Shown in pieces: positions 16,680 to 24,949 of a stretch of 39,039 bases of DNA. The stretch's first letter is position 1. Each line of letters opens with the position of its first letter. The stretch is taken from assembly GCF_900103545.1 (NCBI RefSeq), contig NZ_FNHH01000035.1:1-39039 (forward strand), in the 5' to 3' direction. The notes under the pieces were generated by a model. It was given only the letters and a program-made list of their open reading frames with translations, did not search any database and was not told the origin of the DNA. The position numbers were made by a program, and so were the translations under genes. The DNA comes from Daejeonella rubra (lineage in GTDB: Bacteria > Bacteroidota > Bacteroidia > Sphingobacteriales > Sphingobacteriaceae).

Positions 16680-19127
16680 TTATTTTCCCTCATCTTCCTT
16701 GTCGTTGATCTTCAGGAAGGCAGCCCGAACAGGTGATGGAGCAGGTTTCCCTTTGATTCCCATCCACAATATATCATTGAATATGAGATCAGGCACCGCA
16801 TCCTCTTTAGTCCAGTCAAACTTTTCTGAGAGCTTGCCAAGCTTGGTATTGGCAGGATTCTTATCATTCAGGTTTACACTTACCGGTAAATGATTAAATG
16901 GTGTATAATTTGGTTTATTGGTAAATAACCGCCACATCGGTGTAGCGGCTGCATCATATTGAGTCATAGGTGGTAAACCAAGAATCAGTTCCATGGTTCT
17001 AAGCATTCCGGAAGTAGTATACATTGTATGATCCACATATTTTCTTTTTACAAAAGGGCCAATAACAAAAGCCGGACTTCGGTGTGCGTCTACATGATCA
17101 GGTCCGTTTTGCGCGTCGTCCTCAAGGATAAATACTACACTTTCTTTCCAAACCGGACTTTTGCTCAAATGGTCAATGAGCATTCCTACCGCAAGGTCAT
17201 TATCCGCAACATGGGCAAATGGGGTTGGCCTGCCTGCTCTCATCCCCTCAGTATGATTATTCCCAAGCCTTATCGTTGAAAATTGAGGCACAGCATTGTT
17301 CTCAACCAAAAAATCAAAGTCCCTTTTCCATTGGTAAAAACGTGTGGTATCCCTCACCCCAAGACCATAAGGTGCATAATTTGCAGAATGACCTTTTAAC
17401 GATTCTAGCCTTGGCTTCAGACCAAAATCATCGGCTACGAACTCTCCATAAGAACGATAAGTCACATTATGCTTAGCACAAAGATCCCAGATAAAACCAT
17501 CTTTATTATTACCTATTTTAAGTGTAGCTGAAGTACCATGTGTACCTCCTTTTGCACCATATGAAGCAGGCCAGTTTTTCTCTACATAATCATTCGCATA
17601 AGCTCCCATACTCCAGTTATGTCCATCAGCACTAACCTCGGCATCTACGTAAAAATTATCAAGAAGTACATAATCTCTTGCAAACTTATGTTGGTTAGGG
17701 GTGATCTTTTCTCCAAACAATAAAAGTGAGGTATCCCCATTCCCGCCAGGGATGTCGCTTAATACCTGATCATAGGTTCTGTTTTCCTTAATGATGTAGA
17801 ATACATGTTTTATTGGAGATTTATCACCAACCTTCATCGGAATTGGATTGCCGGGTTCTCCGTCAGCAAGTAATTCTTTGGACTTGGAGTAAGGTGAGTT
17901 TTTATATACAGCCTGCGAAAAAATGCCTAGTTGAGTAACTGAAGGTTCTGAAATAATACTCAAAGTACCACGAAACAGCGAACCGATATATTGAACCTTC
18001 TCTGGTTTTGTAACATCAGCTTTATGGCTCAAAACTAATTGCTTTTTATCCACCGGATTCGGACCAAATGGATTAGCATAGGAACTTAAACCCTTACCGT
18101 TCGTAACAAAGATCTTTTTGCCAATTACCTTAACATTTGTTGGGTACCATCCTACAGGAATAAAACCTTTCGACTTACTTTCCGAAACTTCCGATACATC
18201 AAATACTGCCAGACAGTTATTATCAGCATTAGCAATATAAAGTGTTTTTTCATCTTCGCTTAATGCAAGTCCGTTACTGGTTGACCCGCTAGGTGAATCA
18301 GGATATAAAGCCGCATTCAAAGTTTCAACAACTGTTTTGGTTTTGGTATTTATGATACTTACAGAGTTATCATCAGAATTTGCTACATATAAATAAACTC
18401 CATTCCTTGTAAGAAACATCTCATTGGGATGATTACCAACACTGATTTCCTGAACTATTTTTTCAGATTTGATATCATAGAACAACACCTTTTTATCTCC
18501 CCACAAGCTGATATAAAGTGTATTACGGTCGTTACTCAACTTACAGGCATAGGCTTCAGCTCCCAGAGAAATAGTTTGTTCAAGTTCCTTAGTACCCAGA
18601 TTAAATACATATAAACTCTTGGCCTCTTTAGTAACTACAAATAGTTTATTATGTATTGTTTCTTCCAGATCGAGGCCCGCTGTTCCAATTTGATTTGGCC
18701 ATGCTTTACCCAATGCAAAAGAATCAACCAATTGTAATTTTTCATTTTGGAGAGCATATTTATTTACCTTATTGTCATGTCCACCTGAAGCATAAAGAAA
18801 CTGGTCATCTTTACTAAATGCCAGACCATACCAGGCCTTTGCTATCACAATACTATCTATTCGAATCTCTTTTTCTACATCGATCAGATCTATCGTATGT
18901 GTACTCTGGCCATTATTTGTGATAGCCATATATTTCCTATTCTTAGTAACTGCCATATTTAGGGGCAGTTCACCTATTGAAAGATTTTTACCTGCCGGAG
19001 TCAATGACCATCCATTAGGAAGCAGTACTTTCTTTTTATCAAGTTCAGACAATGACTGGGAAAATGAGGTTTGAAAAAGAAAGATCAATACTAGTGAGAT
19101 TAAAGAAAATTTAAGTTTAATGTTCAT
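16680..19127 (-). CDS. Bifunctional YncE-type beta-propeller / phosphoesterase-domain protein
   Basis: An 815-residue exported protein with a signal peptide ending FQTSFSQ. Residues about 40-400 form YncE-like propeller repeats (NGQSTHTIDLIDVEKE, VVTKEAKSLYVFNL, LYVANSDDNSVSIIN, LYIANADNNCLAVFD). Residues about 435-790 are a phosphoesterase domain of the PF04185/alkaline phosphatase-like type, with HVFYIIKENRTYDQVL, the acidic cluster FILEDDAQNGPDHVDAH and YTTSGMLRTMELILGLPP. The architecture matches proteins annotated as bifunctional YncE/alkaline phosphatase family. It probably acts in the periplasm on phosphate esters; the substrate is not evident. It is an own unit with a terminator. Confidence 0.93.
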   Translation of the reverse strand: MNIKLKFSLISLVLIFLFQTSFSQSLSELDKKKVLLPNGWSLTPAGKNLSIGELPLNMAVTKNRKYMAITNNGQSTHTIDLIDVEKEIRIDSIVIAKAWYGLAFSKDDQFLYASGGHDNKVNKYALQNEKLQLVDSFALGKAWPNQIGTAGLDLEETIHNKLFVVTKEAKSLYVFNLGTKELEQTISLGAEAYACKLSNDRNTLYISLWGDKKVLFYDIKSEKIVQEISVGNHPNEMFLTRNGVYLYVANSDDNSVSIINTKTKTVVETLNAALYPDSPSGSTSNGLALSEDEKTLYIANADNNCLAVFDVSEVSESKSKGFIPVGWYPTNVKVIGKKIFVTNGKGLSSYANPFGPNPVDKKQLVLSHKADVTKPEKVQYIGSLFRGTLSIISEPSVTQLGIFSQAVYKNSPYSKSKELLADGEPGNPIPMKVGDKSPIKHVFYIIKENRTYDQVLSDIPGGNGDTSLLLFGEKITPNQHKFARDYVLLDNFYVDAEVSADGHNWSMGAYANDYVEKNWPASYGAKGGTHGTSATLKIGNNKDGFIWDLCAKHNVTYRSYGEFVADDFGLKPRLESLKGHSANYAPYGLGVRDTTRFYQWKRDFDFLVENNAVPQFSTIRLGNNHTEGMRAGRPTPFAHVADNDLAVGMLIDHLSKSPVWKESVVFILEDDAQNGPDHVDAHRSPAFVIGPFVKRKYVDHTMYTTSGMLRTMELILGLPPMTQYDAAATPMWRLFTNKPNYTPFNHLPVSVNLNDKNPANTKLGKLSEKFDWTKEDAVPDLIFNDILWMGIKGKPAPSPVRAAFLKINDKEDEGK

Positions 19128-19341
19128 GTTTTAGTTTTATAAATAATCTTGTAATAATGGTTTCATTCCCAAATTCATTTTAGATCTGTTACCTCTTAAT
19201 TAAAAGAGTTAATAAAAGCAGAAAATGAGAGTTTAATCACCCGTCTAATTTATTCAAAACAATAGCAACTTGTTTTAAATCAATAATAACAAATTGTTAA
19301 AAAATTAGAATCGGGAGATCCATCCAAGTTTATTAATTTTT

Positions 19342-21033
19342 TCAATAACCTGCTGCCTGCCCGTCTTTCCGTGATTCTGATGCACCAAAGTAAACCTTCC
19401 TCACAGGATCCCAGCGAATTGCCTGGTATCCACCATACATCCCGTTTATATAACCAACCTGATGTCCCTTTTGCATTAAATCCCTTATCACATCATAGGT
19501 GTATCCACTTTCAAGAGTGATCATTCCGCCTTTCGGAGCCATACCTTCACCTGTGGGTTCAGAAGATCCATCGTGATTGATTCGGGGATAGTCACCTGCT
19601 TCCTGAATGTTTAAACCAAAATCAACCACATTCATTACTATCTGGACATGACCCAATGGTTGAAACGATCCGCCCATAACACCAAAACTCATTACTGGCT
19701 GGCCATCTTTGGTCATAAATGCAGGAATAATTGTTTGAAAAGGCCTTTTCCCGGGGGCATAGGTATTATTTTCACCCTCTTTCATTACATTGAACAATTC
19801 GCCACGGTTCTGGAACATGAAGCCAAGTCCGTCAGGCATCATCCCCGATCCAAATCCACGGAAATTACTTTGGATCAATGAAACCATATTCCCATCCTTA
19901 TCTGCCACTGTCAGGTAAATGGTATCTCCATCTTTCATTGCCGGATTTCCTGCATCCACACGGACAGAGGCCTTATCAGGGTCTATCAGCTTTCTCCGTT
20001 CAGCGGCATAGGCTTCGGAGATCAGCTCTTTTACCGGGACTTTAGCAAATTCCATATCCGCATAGAACTTTGCACGATCTTCAAAAGCCAGTTTTTTTGC
20101 TTCCGTAAAAAGGTGTATATGCTCTGCACTTCCTAGTTGAATCTTCGAAAAATCATAGCCCTCAAGGATGTTCAGCATTTGTAAAGCCGCAATCCCCTGT
20201 CCGTTTGGTGGCAATTCCCATACATCGTAACCTCTGTAATTCACAGAAACAGGATCAACCCAGGTTGAGGTGTGAGATGCCATATCATTGTAGCTCAGAA
20301 AGCCGCCATTTTTTTTCATAAAGGCATCAATAGTACGGGCCATATCTCCTTTATAAAACACATCTCTGCCTTCTTTGCCTATCCTTTCCAGCGTATTGGC
20401 AAGATTTGGATTTTTGAAAACATCACCTTCAAGCGGCACCTGACCTTTAGGATAATAATGCTGGGCGATATTGGGATACTGATCATATAAAGACACAACA
20501 TTTTTCAAGGAGTGAGCTAATTCACCATGCACAGGAAATCCATTTCTGGCGTATGAAACTGCCTTTTCAAGCACCTTGCTCATGGGCATTGATCCGAATT
20601 TTTGATGCAATTCAAACCAGGCATCTACACAACCCGGAACGGAAACAGGCAATGGTCCGCGGGACGGAATATGTGCGATCCCTCTTTTCCTGAACTCATC
20701 CAATGTCAGAGATTTTGGAGACCGACCAGAACCATTAAGTCCGTATAATTTTTTGGTTTTCGCATCCCAGACTATGGCATACAAATCACCTCCTATCCCA
20801 TTCACATGAGGCTCTACTACCCCCTCCATTGCATTTGCAGCGATGGCGGCGTCAATTGCATTACCTCCTGCTTTTAACACATCCAGAGCAGCCTGAGTTG
20901 ACAGAGGGTGAGAAGTTGCGGCCATGCCGTTCTGAGCAATTACCTGCGAACGGGTTGACCATATTTTGCCATAAGGGCGATCCTGTGCCAACAGGCTAAA
21001 GGGCAAACATAGCAGTAGAATGATCCATTTCAT
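19342..21033 (-). CDS. ggt: Gamma-glutamyltransferase (glutathione hydrolase family)
   Basis: A 563-residue periplasmic enzyme precursor with a signal peptide (MKWIILLLCLPFSLLAQ). This Ntn hydrolase is made as one chain and cuts itself before a catalytic Thr. The expected site is Thr371 in GDTIYLTVADKDGNMVSL. Other family motifs are GGNAIDAAIAAN, EPHVNGIGGD, ELPPNGQGIAALQ and FGVMGGSFQPLGH. It hydrolyses or transfers gamma-glutamyl groups from glutathione and related peptides. The nucleophile context (DTIY instead of TTHF) marks a divergent branch, so the natural substrate may not be glutathione. It stands alone, with 214 bases between it and the next gene on the same strand. Confidence 0.94.
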   Translation of the reverse strand: MKWIILLLCLPFSLLAQDRPYGKIWSTRSQVIAQNGMAATSHPLSTQAALDVLKAGGNAIDAAIAANAMEGVVEPHVNGIGGDLYAIVWDAKTKKLYGLNGSGRSPKSLTLDEFRKRGIAHIPSRGPLPVSVPGCVDAWFELHQKFGSMPMSKVLEKAVSYARNGFPVHGELAHSLKNVVSLYDQYPNIAQHYYPKGQVPLEGDVFKNPNLANTLERIGKEGRDVFYKGDMARTIDAFMKKNGGFLSYNDMASHTSTWVDPVSVNYRGYDVWELPPNGQGIAALQMLNILEGYDFSKIQLGSAEHIHLFTEAKKLAFEDRAKFYADMEFAKVPVKELISEAYAAERRKLIDPDKASVRVDAGNPAMKDGDTIYLTVADKDGNMVSLIQSNFRGFGSGMMPDGLGFMFQNRGELFNVMKEGENNTYAPGKRPFQTIIPAFMTKDGQPVMSFGVMGGSFQPLGHVQIVMNVVDFGLNIQEAGDYPRINHDGSSEPTGEGMAPKGGMITLESGYTYDVIRDLMQKGHQVGYINGMYGGYQAIRWDPVRKVYFGASESRKDGQAAGY

Positions 21034-21280
21034 GATTAGAAGATTTGATAAGTCTAAGATAATTGATTTTATTCAGCCTATTTCATACCTGAACTCAAAT
21101 TAAATCTATCAAAAGAGAATAACATTTAAGAGTAGTACCGAATAATTTGAAGACCAGACTATCTCCTTTCAAGATCGAAGCCATGATATTACATTGAATT
21201 TACACAAAGATTTAGCTCATTCATTAATTTAGCACTGGAAAAATATTTTTTATAAACCAATAAGATTCAAGATATTCTGA

Positions 21281-21688
21281 ATGCAAGAAAATGAAGAAAA
21301 ACCCGACCTGGTTGTTTGGGACAATGAGCGTGGTTATTATCAAAAAGGTTTAAGCTATGGCAGTAATATCAGCGCACCTGCCATAAATATTGAAAACATT
21401 TCAGGGTGGAAACAATCCAATGCAGATGCAGCCAATAAAAACTTCAAGACCAAGTTTGATGAACTAAAAGAGGAATATGAAAAACTAGTAAATGAGGTCC
21501 AGCTCAATGAATTGGTCTATTCATCAAAATACAATTTCACTCCGATCATGGGACAGGTATATCATCTCTACAGTAAGGCAGACGATTCGCTATTTTTATC
21601 AATGATATCGCCTGATAGCTGGAAACAAAAATATTTGGGATCTTTCAAACTGGATACCAGCCATAAATGGGCCAGGGTTGAGCTATAA
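21281..21688 (+). CDS. DUF2452-like protein
   Basis: A 135-residue soluble protein, probably cytoplasmic, with no signal peptide or membrane segment. It has a central coiled-coil-like helix (about residues 55-80, KTKFDELKEEYEKLVNEVQL). A C-terminal region follows with GQVYHLYSKADDSLFLSMIS and PDSWKQKYLGSFKLDTSHKW, which resembles the DUF2452 family. The function is unknown. It is divergent from the gamma-glutamyltransferase gene, with 247 bases between the starts. Downstream is the decayed minus-strand gene. Confidence 0.78.
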   Translation: MQENEEKPDLVVWDNERGYYQKGLSYGSNISAPAINIENISGWKQSNADAANKNFKTKFDELKEEYEKLVNEVQLNELVYSSKYNFTPIMGQVYHLYSKADDSLFLSMISPDSWKQKYLGSFKLDTSHKWARVEL

Positions 21689-21738
21689 GATGAATAATTT
21701 TAGAACCAAAAACATTCATCTAACTAGAATTAAGCTGC

Positions 21739-22200
21739 TTAATAGTCCAACGGATCCAATTCCAAACCAAATAATTTTTCAGATATTTCATTTAATTTTT
21801 TAACAGGGCGGAAAGTGCGGAACATATATTTTGCATAGTGTACCGGAGCCAGATTTTAAACCGGGGAAAGCCTTTTCCAACTCATAGAAATCTTCCCAAT
21901 TATCTTCCATCAAGAGGGCCAAAGTATACGTATTTACAGCTTCCCCCTCAAAATATTGTTCTGAAAGTCTATGTAGAATTCATAGAATTAAACCACCTTC
22001 CGGCATACTAAACTGCCCGATTTAAGCACGTTTTTTCTGCATACAACTTCCTTTGATAAGCAAGGCTTGTTTGGGTGAAATACCATCAGGTAATTGAGTG
22101 AAATCTTCGGTCTGCAAATCCGGAAGATCATTAATTACTGATCTGTATTGCCTGTTTATCATTTCTTTAACATAGGGCTTCCGAAGAATGAATTAGTTCC
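21739..22200 (-). pseudogene. Decayed gene of unknown family (frameshifts and an in-frame stop)
   Basis: The minus strand can be read as broken coding pieces. From the 5' end: KELIHSSEA, then after a frameshift YVKEMINRQYRSVINDLPDL..TEDFTQLPDGISPKQALLIKGS..QKKRA and a stop; then FSMPEGGLIL, an in-frame TGA and ILHRLSEQYFEGEAVNTYTL..LLMEDNWEDFYELEKAFPGLKSG; then, after another frameshift, VHYAKYMFRTFRPVKKL..EISEKLFGLELDPLDY and a TAA at 21741-21739. The pieces have normal composition and follow each other in order, so this looks like one gene of roughly 150 codons that has been inactivated. I do not recognise the family. Confidence 0.65.
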
Positions 22201-22258
22201 TTGATGAAAAATACCTTATTTTAATTTTTTGAATCAGAGTGGAACCAAATTTATTTTT

Positions 22259-24649
22259 ATGATTTTTTCTAAACTAAATATCCTCAGAAATGCAATCCTT
22301 TTTACCGGGTTGATCTGCCTATCTCACTATTCTTCTGCACAAGTTTCATTCACTTCGGGCGAACTGAAAATGAGCATTAGCAAGCAGGGATCTGTGACAG
22401 AATTATCAAATACATCCACAGGTAAAAATTATATCTATACTGACACAGTTTCTCCACTCATTACACTGGTAAGCAATAACATACGATACCAGCCAGGTTC
22501 TATGGCCTATGATAAAAATCAGAAAAAAATCATGCTGGGTTTTAAAGATGCAGGCGTAAGTATTGATGTCCGGGTAACGAGCAAAGCCACTCATCTGGTT
22601 CTGGAAATTATGAGGGCAGTACCCGAAAATAAGATCGATGCTATTATTTGGGGGCCCATTCCCAATACGATCAATAAAACCATAGGTGAGATCATTGGCG
22701 TGGTACGCGATAGCGAAATTTCCCTTGGAATACAGGTTTTAAACATTAAAACTCTCGGTGGCGACTATCCTTCCAGAGAAGGCAGCACCTGGGCAAGAGG
22801 CATTGCGGCAGTCCCGGCAAAATGGGGAAGTAATCTGCAAGCCTACTCCATTAACAGAGATCGCGATCGTTTTGTGGATGCATGGGGTGGAGTTTACAAA
22901 AACATGCCTGTGAAAGCATTAAAAGGCGAAACGGTAGTTGGGAGTAAGATCGCAGTTTTTTCCTGTAAAGAGCCCCTGACCTTCGATCGTCTGGAGCAAA
23001 TTGAGATCGCCGAAAACCTTCCGCATCCAACCATTAATGGGGTTTGGTTTAAAAAATCAAATCTATATGGTAAATCCTACATGATCTCATCCTATGGTGA
23101 AAAAGATATAGATGAGATGATCGGGTACACCAAACGAGCGGGGTTAGTATCCTTATATCATGAAGGACCCTTTAAAAGCTGGGGTAATTTTGTATTGAAT
23201 CCTGAACAATTTCCAAATGGAAAGGATGGCTTAAAGAAATGCGTAGATAAAGCACATGCGGCAGGATTGTATCTTGGAATGCATACGCTAACCAATTTCA
23301 TCAATACGAATGATCCTTATGTGTCGCCAGTTCCTGATAAGCGACTTAGCTTCACCGGATCTTCAACATTAATTAAATCGATTCATGCTGATCAAAATAC
23401 CATCGAAGTCGCATCGCCAGAATATTTTAACGATGAAGCAGGAAATAATCTTCATACAATTAAAATAGGAACTGAATTGATCCGCTATAAATCAGTGAGC
23501 AGTACCGCACCTTTTATTTTACTGGATTGTCAGCGTGGTGCTTATGGGACTGTAAAATCTGCTCATCAGGCAGGGGAACAGGTTGGAAAACTTTTTGATC
23601 ATTCCTACAATGTATTTTTTCCTAATCTGGACATGCAAAGGGAAGTGGCAAAAAATATTACTGACCTGATGAATGAGACCGGTGTGGATCATCTTGATCT
23701 GGATGGACATGAAGGCGCCCTGGCTTCCGGACAAGGTGATTATGCACTTGAATTATTTGCCAAAGATGTGTATGATCAGGTGAAACACGATTTTATTATT
23801 GGTACCAGTCTGAGTAAAACATTCTACTGGCATATCGGATCATACTATAATTGGGGTGAGCCCTGGTACGGCGGATTCAAAGAAAGTATGCAGCAGTACC
23901 GTATTGATAATCAGGGCTTATTTGACCGGAATTATATGCCTCATATGCTGGGCTGGTATCTTTTGGCAGAAAACACAACCCTTCCGGAGATGGAATGGAT
24001 GCTGTCGAGAGCCGCCGGATATAATGCAGGATTTGCCATGGTTGCAAGGCCAGCGGCATTAAGAAAAAACACTCAGACCAACCAATTGCTCGATGCGATA
24101 CGAGAATGGGAAATGGCAAGAAACGGGAATGCTTTCAGCAAAGTGCAGCAAGAGGTGTTAAAAAACCCTAAAAATGAATTCCATCTTGAAAAGAAAGCTG
24201 AAGGTAAATGGACGCTTCATCAGTATGCCATGTCGCCGGTTTTTACAAGAGAAAAATTTGAACGCCAGCCGGGTGAACCCACTCATACCACCTGGAATTT
24301 GCAGTATAACTGGAAAGAACAGCCTTTACAATTCAGGATGCAGATTACAGGTGAGAAAGGCAGCGTGAAAAATATTAAAATGCAAATTGACAATTATAAA
24401 GAACTTTTATTCCCCATTGAATTAGCTGCCGGTGAAAGCCTGGTTTCTGATGGAACTGAAATTATCCGTCTCTATGATAAAAATGGCAAACCAAAGAGTA
24501 CCTTCAAACTTTCGACTAGTCCGCCGAAAATTTCATCGGGATCGCATGTCATTTTAATTGATTCTGAATACCCTGAAGATGAAAGTCCGAAGATTGAAGT
24601 GCAATTTAAAGGGTTGGATAAAATGGAGGAAATAGAGATTTCTAAATAA
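22259..24649 (+). CDS. Secreted TIM-barrel-like protein, putative glycoside hydrolase
   Basis: About 796 residues from ATG 22259. A TTG ten codons earlier (22229) is also possible but would lengthen the signal peptide without benefit. The signal peptide runs to LSHYSSAQ. The N-terminal 270 residues look like a beta-sandwich (GELKMSISKQGSVTELSN). The middle resembles an alpha-galactosidase-like barrel (about 290-640): ISSYGEKDIDEMIGYTKRAG, HAAGLYLGMHTLT, the acidic VDHLDLDGHEG, a probable catalytic strand, and WGEPWYGG. The C-terminal part is again beta-rich. The exact GH family is not recognised. It would act on glycans in the periplasm or outside the cell. Confidence 0.82.
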   Translation: MIFSKLNILRNAILFTGLICLSHYSSAQVSFTSGELKMSISKQGSVTELSNTSTGKNYIYTDTVSPLITLVSNNIRYQPGSMAYDKNQKKIMLGFKDAGVSIDVRVTSKATHLVLEIMRAVPENKIDAIIWGPIPNTINKTIGEIIGVVRDSEISLGIQVLNIKTLGGDYPSREGSTWARGIAAVPAKWGSNLQAYSINRDRDRFVDAWGGVYKNMPVKALKGETVVGSKIAVFSCKEPLTFDRLEQIEIAENLPHPTINGVWFKKSNLYGKSYMISSYGEKDIDEMIGYTKRAGLVSLYHEGPFKSWGNFVLNPEQFPNGKDGLKKCVDKAHAAGLYLGMHTLTNFINTNDPYVSPVPDKRLSFTGSSTLIKSIHADQNTIEVASPEYFNDEAGNNLHTIKIGTELIRYKSVSSTAPFILLDCQRGAYGTVKSAHQAGEQVGKLFDHSYNVFFPNLDMQREVAKNITDLMNETGVDHLDLDGHEGALASGQGDYALELFAKDVYDQVKHDFIIGTSLSKTFYWHIGSYYNWGEPWYGGFKESMQQYRIDNQGLFDRNYMPHMLGWYLLAENTTLPEMEWMLSRAAGYNAGFAMVARPAALRKNTQTNQLLDAIREWEMARNGNAFSKVQQEVLKNPKNEFHLEKKAEGKWTLHQYAMSPVFTREKFERQPGEPTHTTWNLQYNWKEQPLQFRMQITGEKGSVKNIKMQIDNYKELLFPIELAAGESLVSDGTEIIRLYDKNGKPKSTFKLSTSPPKISSGSHVILIDSEYPEDESPKIEVQFKGLDKMEEIEISK

Positions 24650-24681
24650 ATTAATTTCCTGTATCCAGAGAATTTAGCATT

Positions 24682-24765
24682 GCTGGCGCGTGTTTTTAAA
24701 TCTTTCATAAATGCTGCGAAAAAAGTCTACTGGTGGATGGGCACACGAGAAACGCGTGCGCCAGC
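24682..24765. repeat. Long imperfect inverted repeat with GC-rich arms (REP-like element)
   Basis: Left arm GCTGGCGCGTGTTT (24682-24695) and right arm AAACGCGTGCGCCAGC (24750-24765), with one small bulge (two extra bases in the right arm) and about 54 bases between them. The arms are far more GC-rich than the surroundings. This form suggests a dispersed palindromic repeat or miniature element inserted in the gap between two genes. No second copy is present in this window. Confidence 0.5.
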
Positions 24766-24887
24766 GGAGATTGCATTTAATAATCTAAAAATCGTTGTAC
24801 AAAAACCGTACGGCTTTGAAACTATTGCTATTAAAAATCAATTTTTCAAATCGCCTGAAACTCAACTTAGGGATCGCAAAGCGACTT

Positions 24888-24918
24888 TTTGGTTTAAATG
24901 AATATAAGACTAAATTAG
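24888..24918 (+). promoter_or_regulatory. Likely Bacteroidota promoter of the DUF5916 gene
   Basis: TTTG (24888-24891), a spacer of exactly 19 bases, then TAAATTAG (24911-24918), one mismatch from TAnnTTTG. It would start RNA about 25 bases before the ATG at 24950. Confidence 0.45.
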
Positions 24919-24949
24919 CATCATCATAAAACAAAATTCTATTTAAGAC

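Larger units (their letters stand above)
24650..24949. other. 300-base gap with inverted repeat and promoter
   Basis: It contains the REP-like inverted repeat (24682-24765) and, at the right end, the promoter candidate for the DUF5916 gene (24888-24918). An open frame on the plus strand (24680-24901) crosses the inverted repeat; I regard it as non-coding because its start lies inside the repeat. Confidence 0.5.

Noticed and set aside
24680..24901. 73-codon plus-strand frame in the gap before the DUF5916 gene
   Set aside because: It crosses the GC-rich inverted repeat and the promoter of the next gene; the sequence looks like translated repeat DNA.
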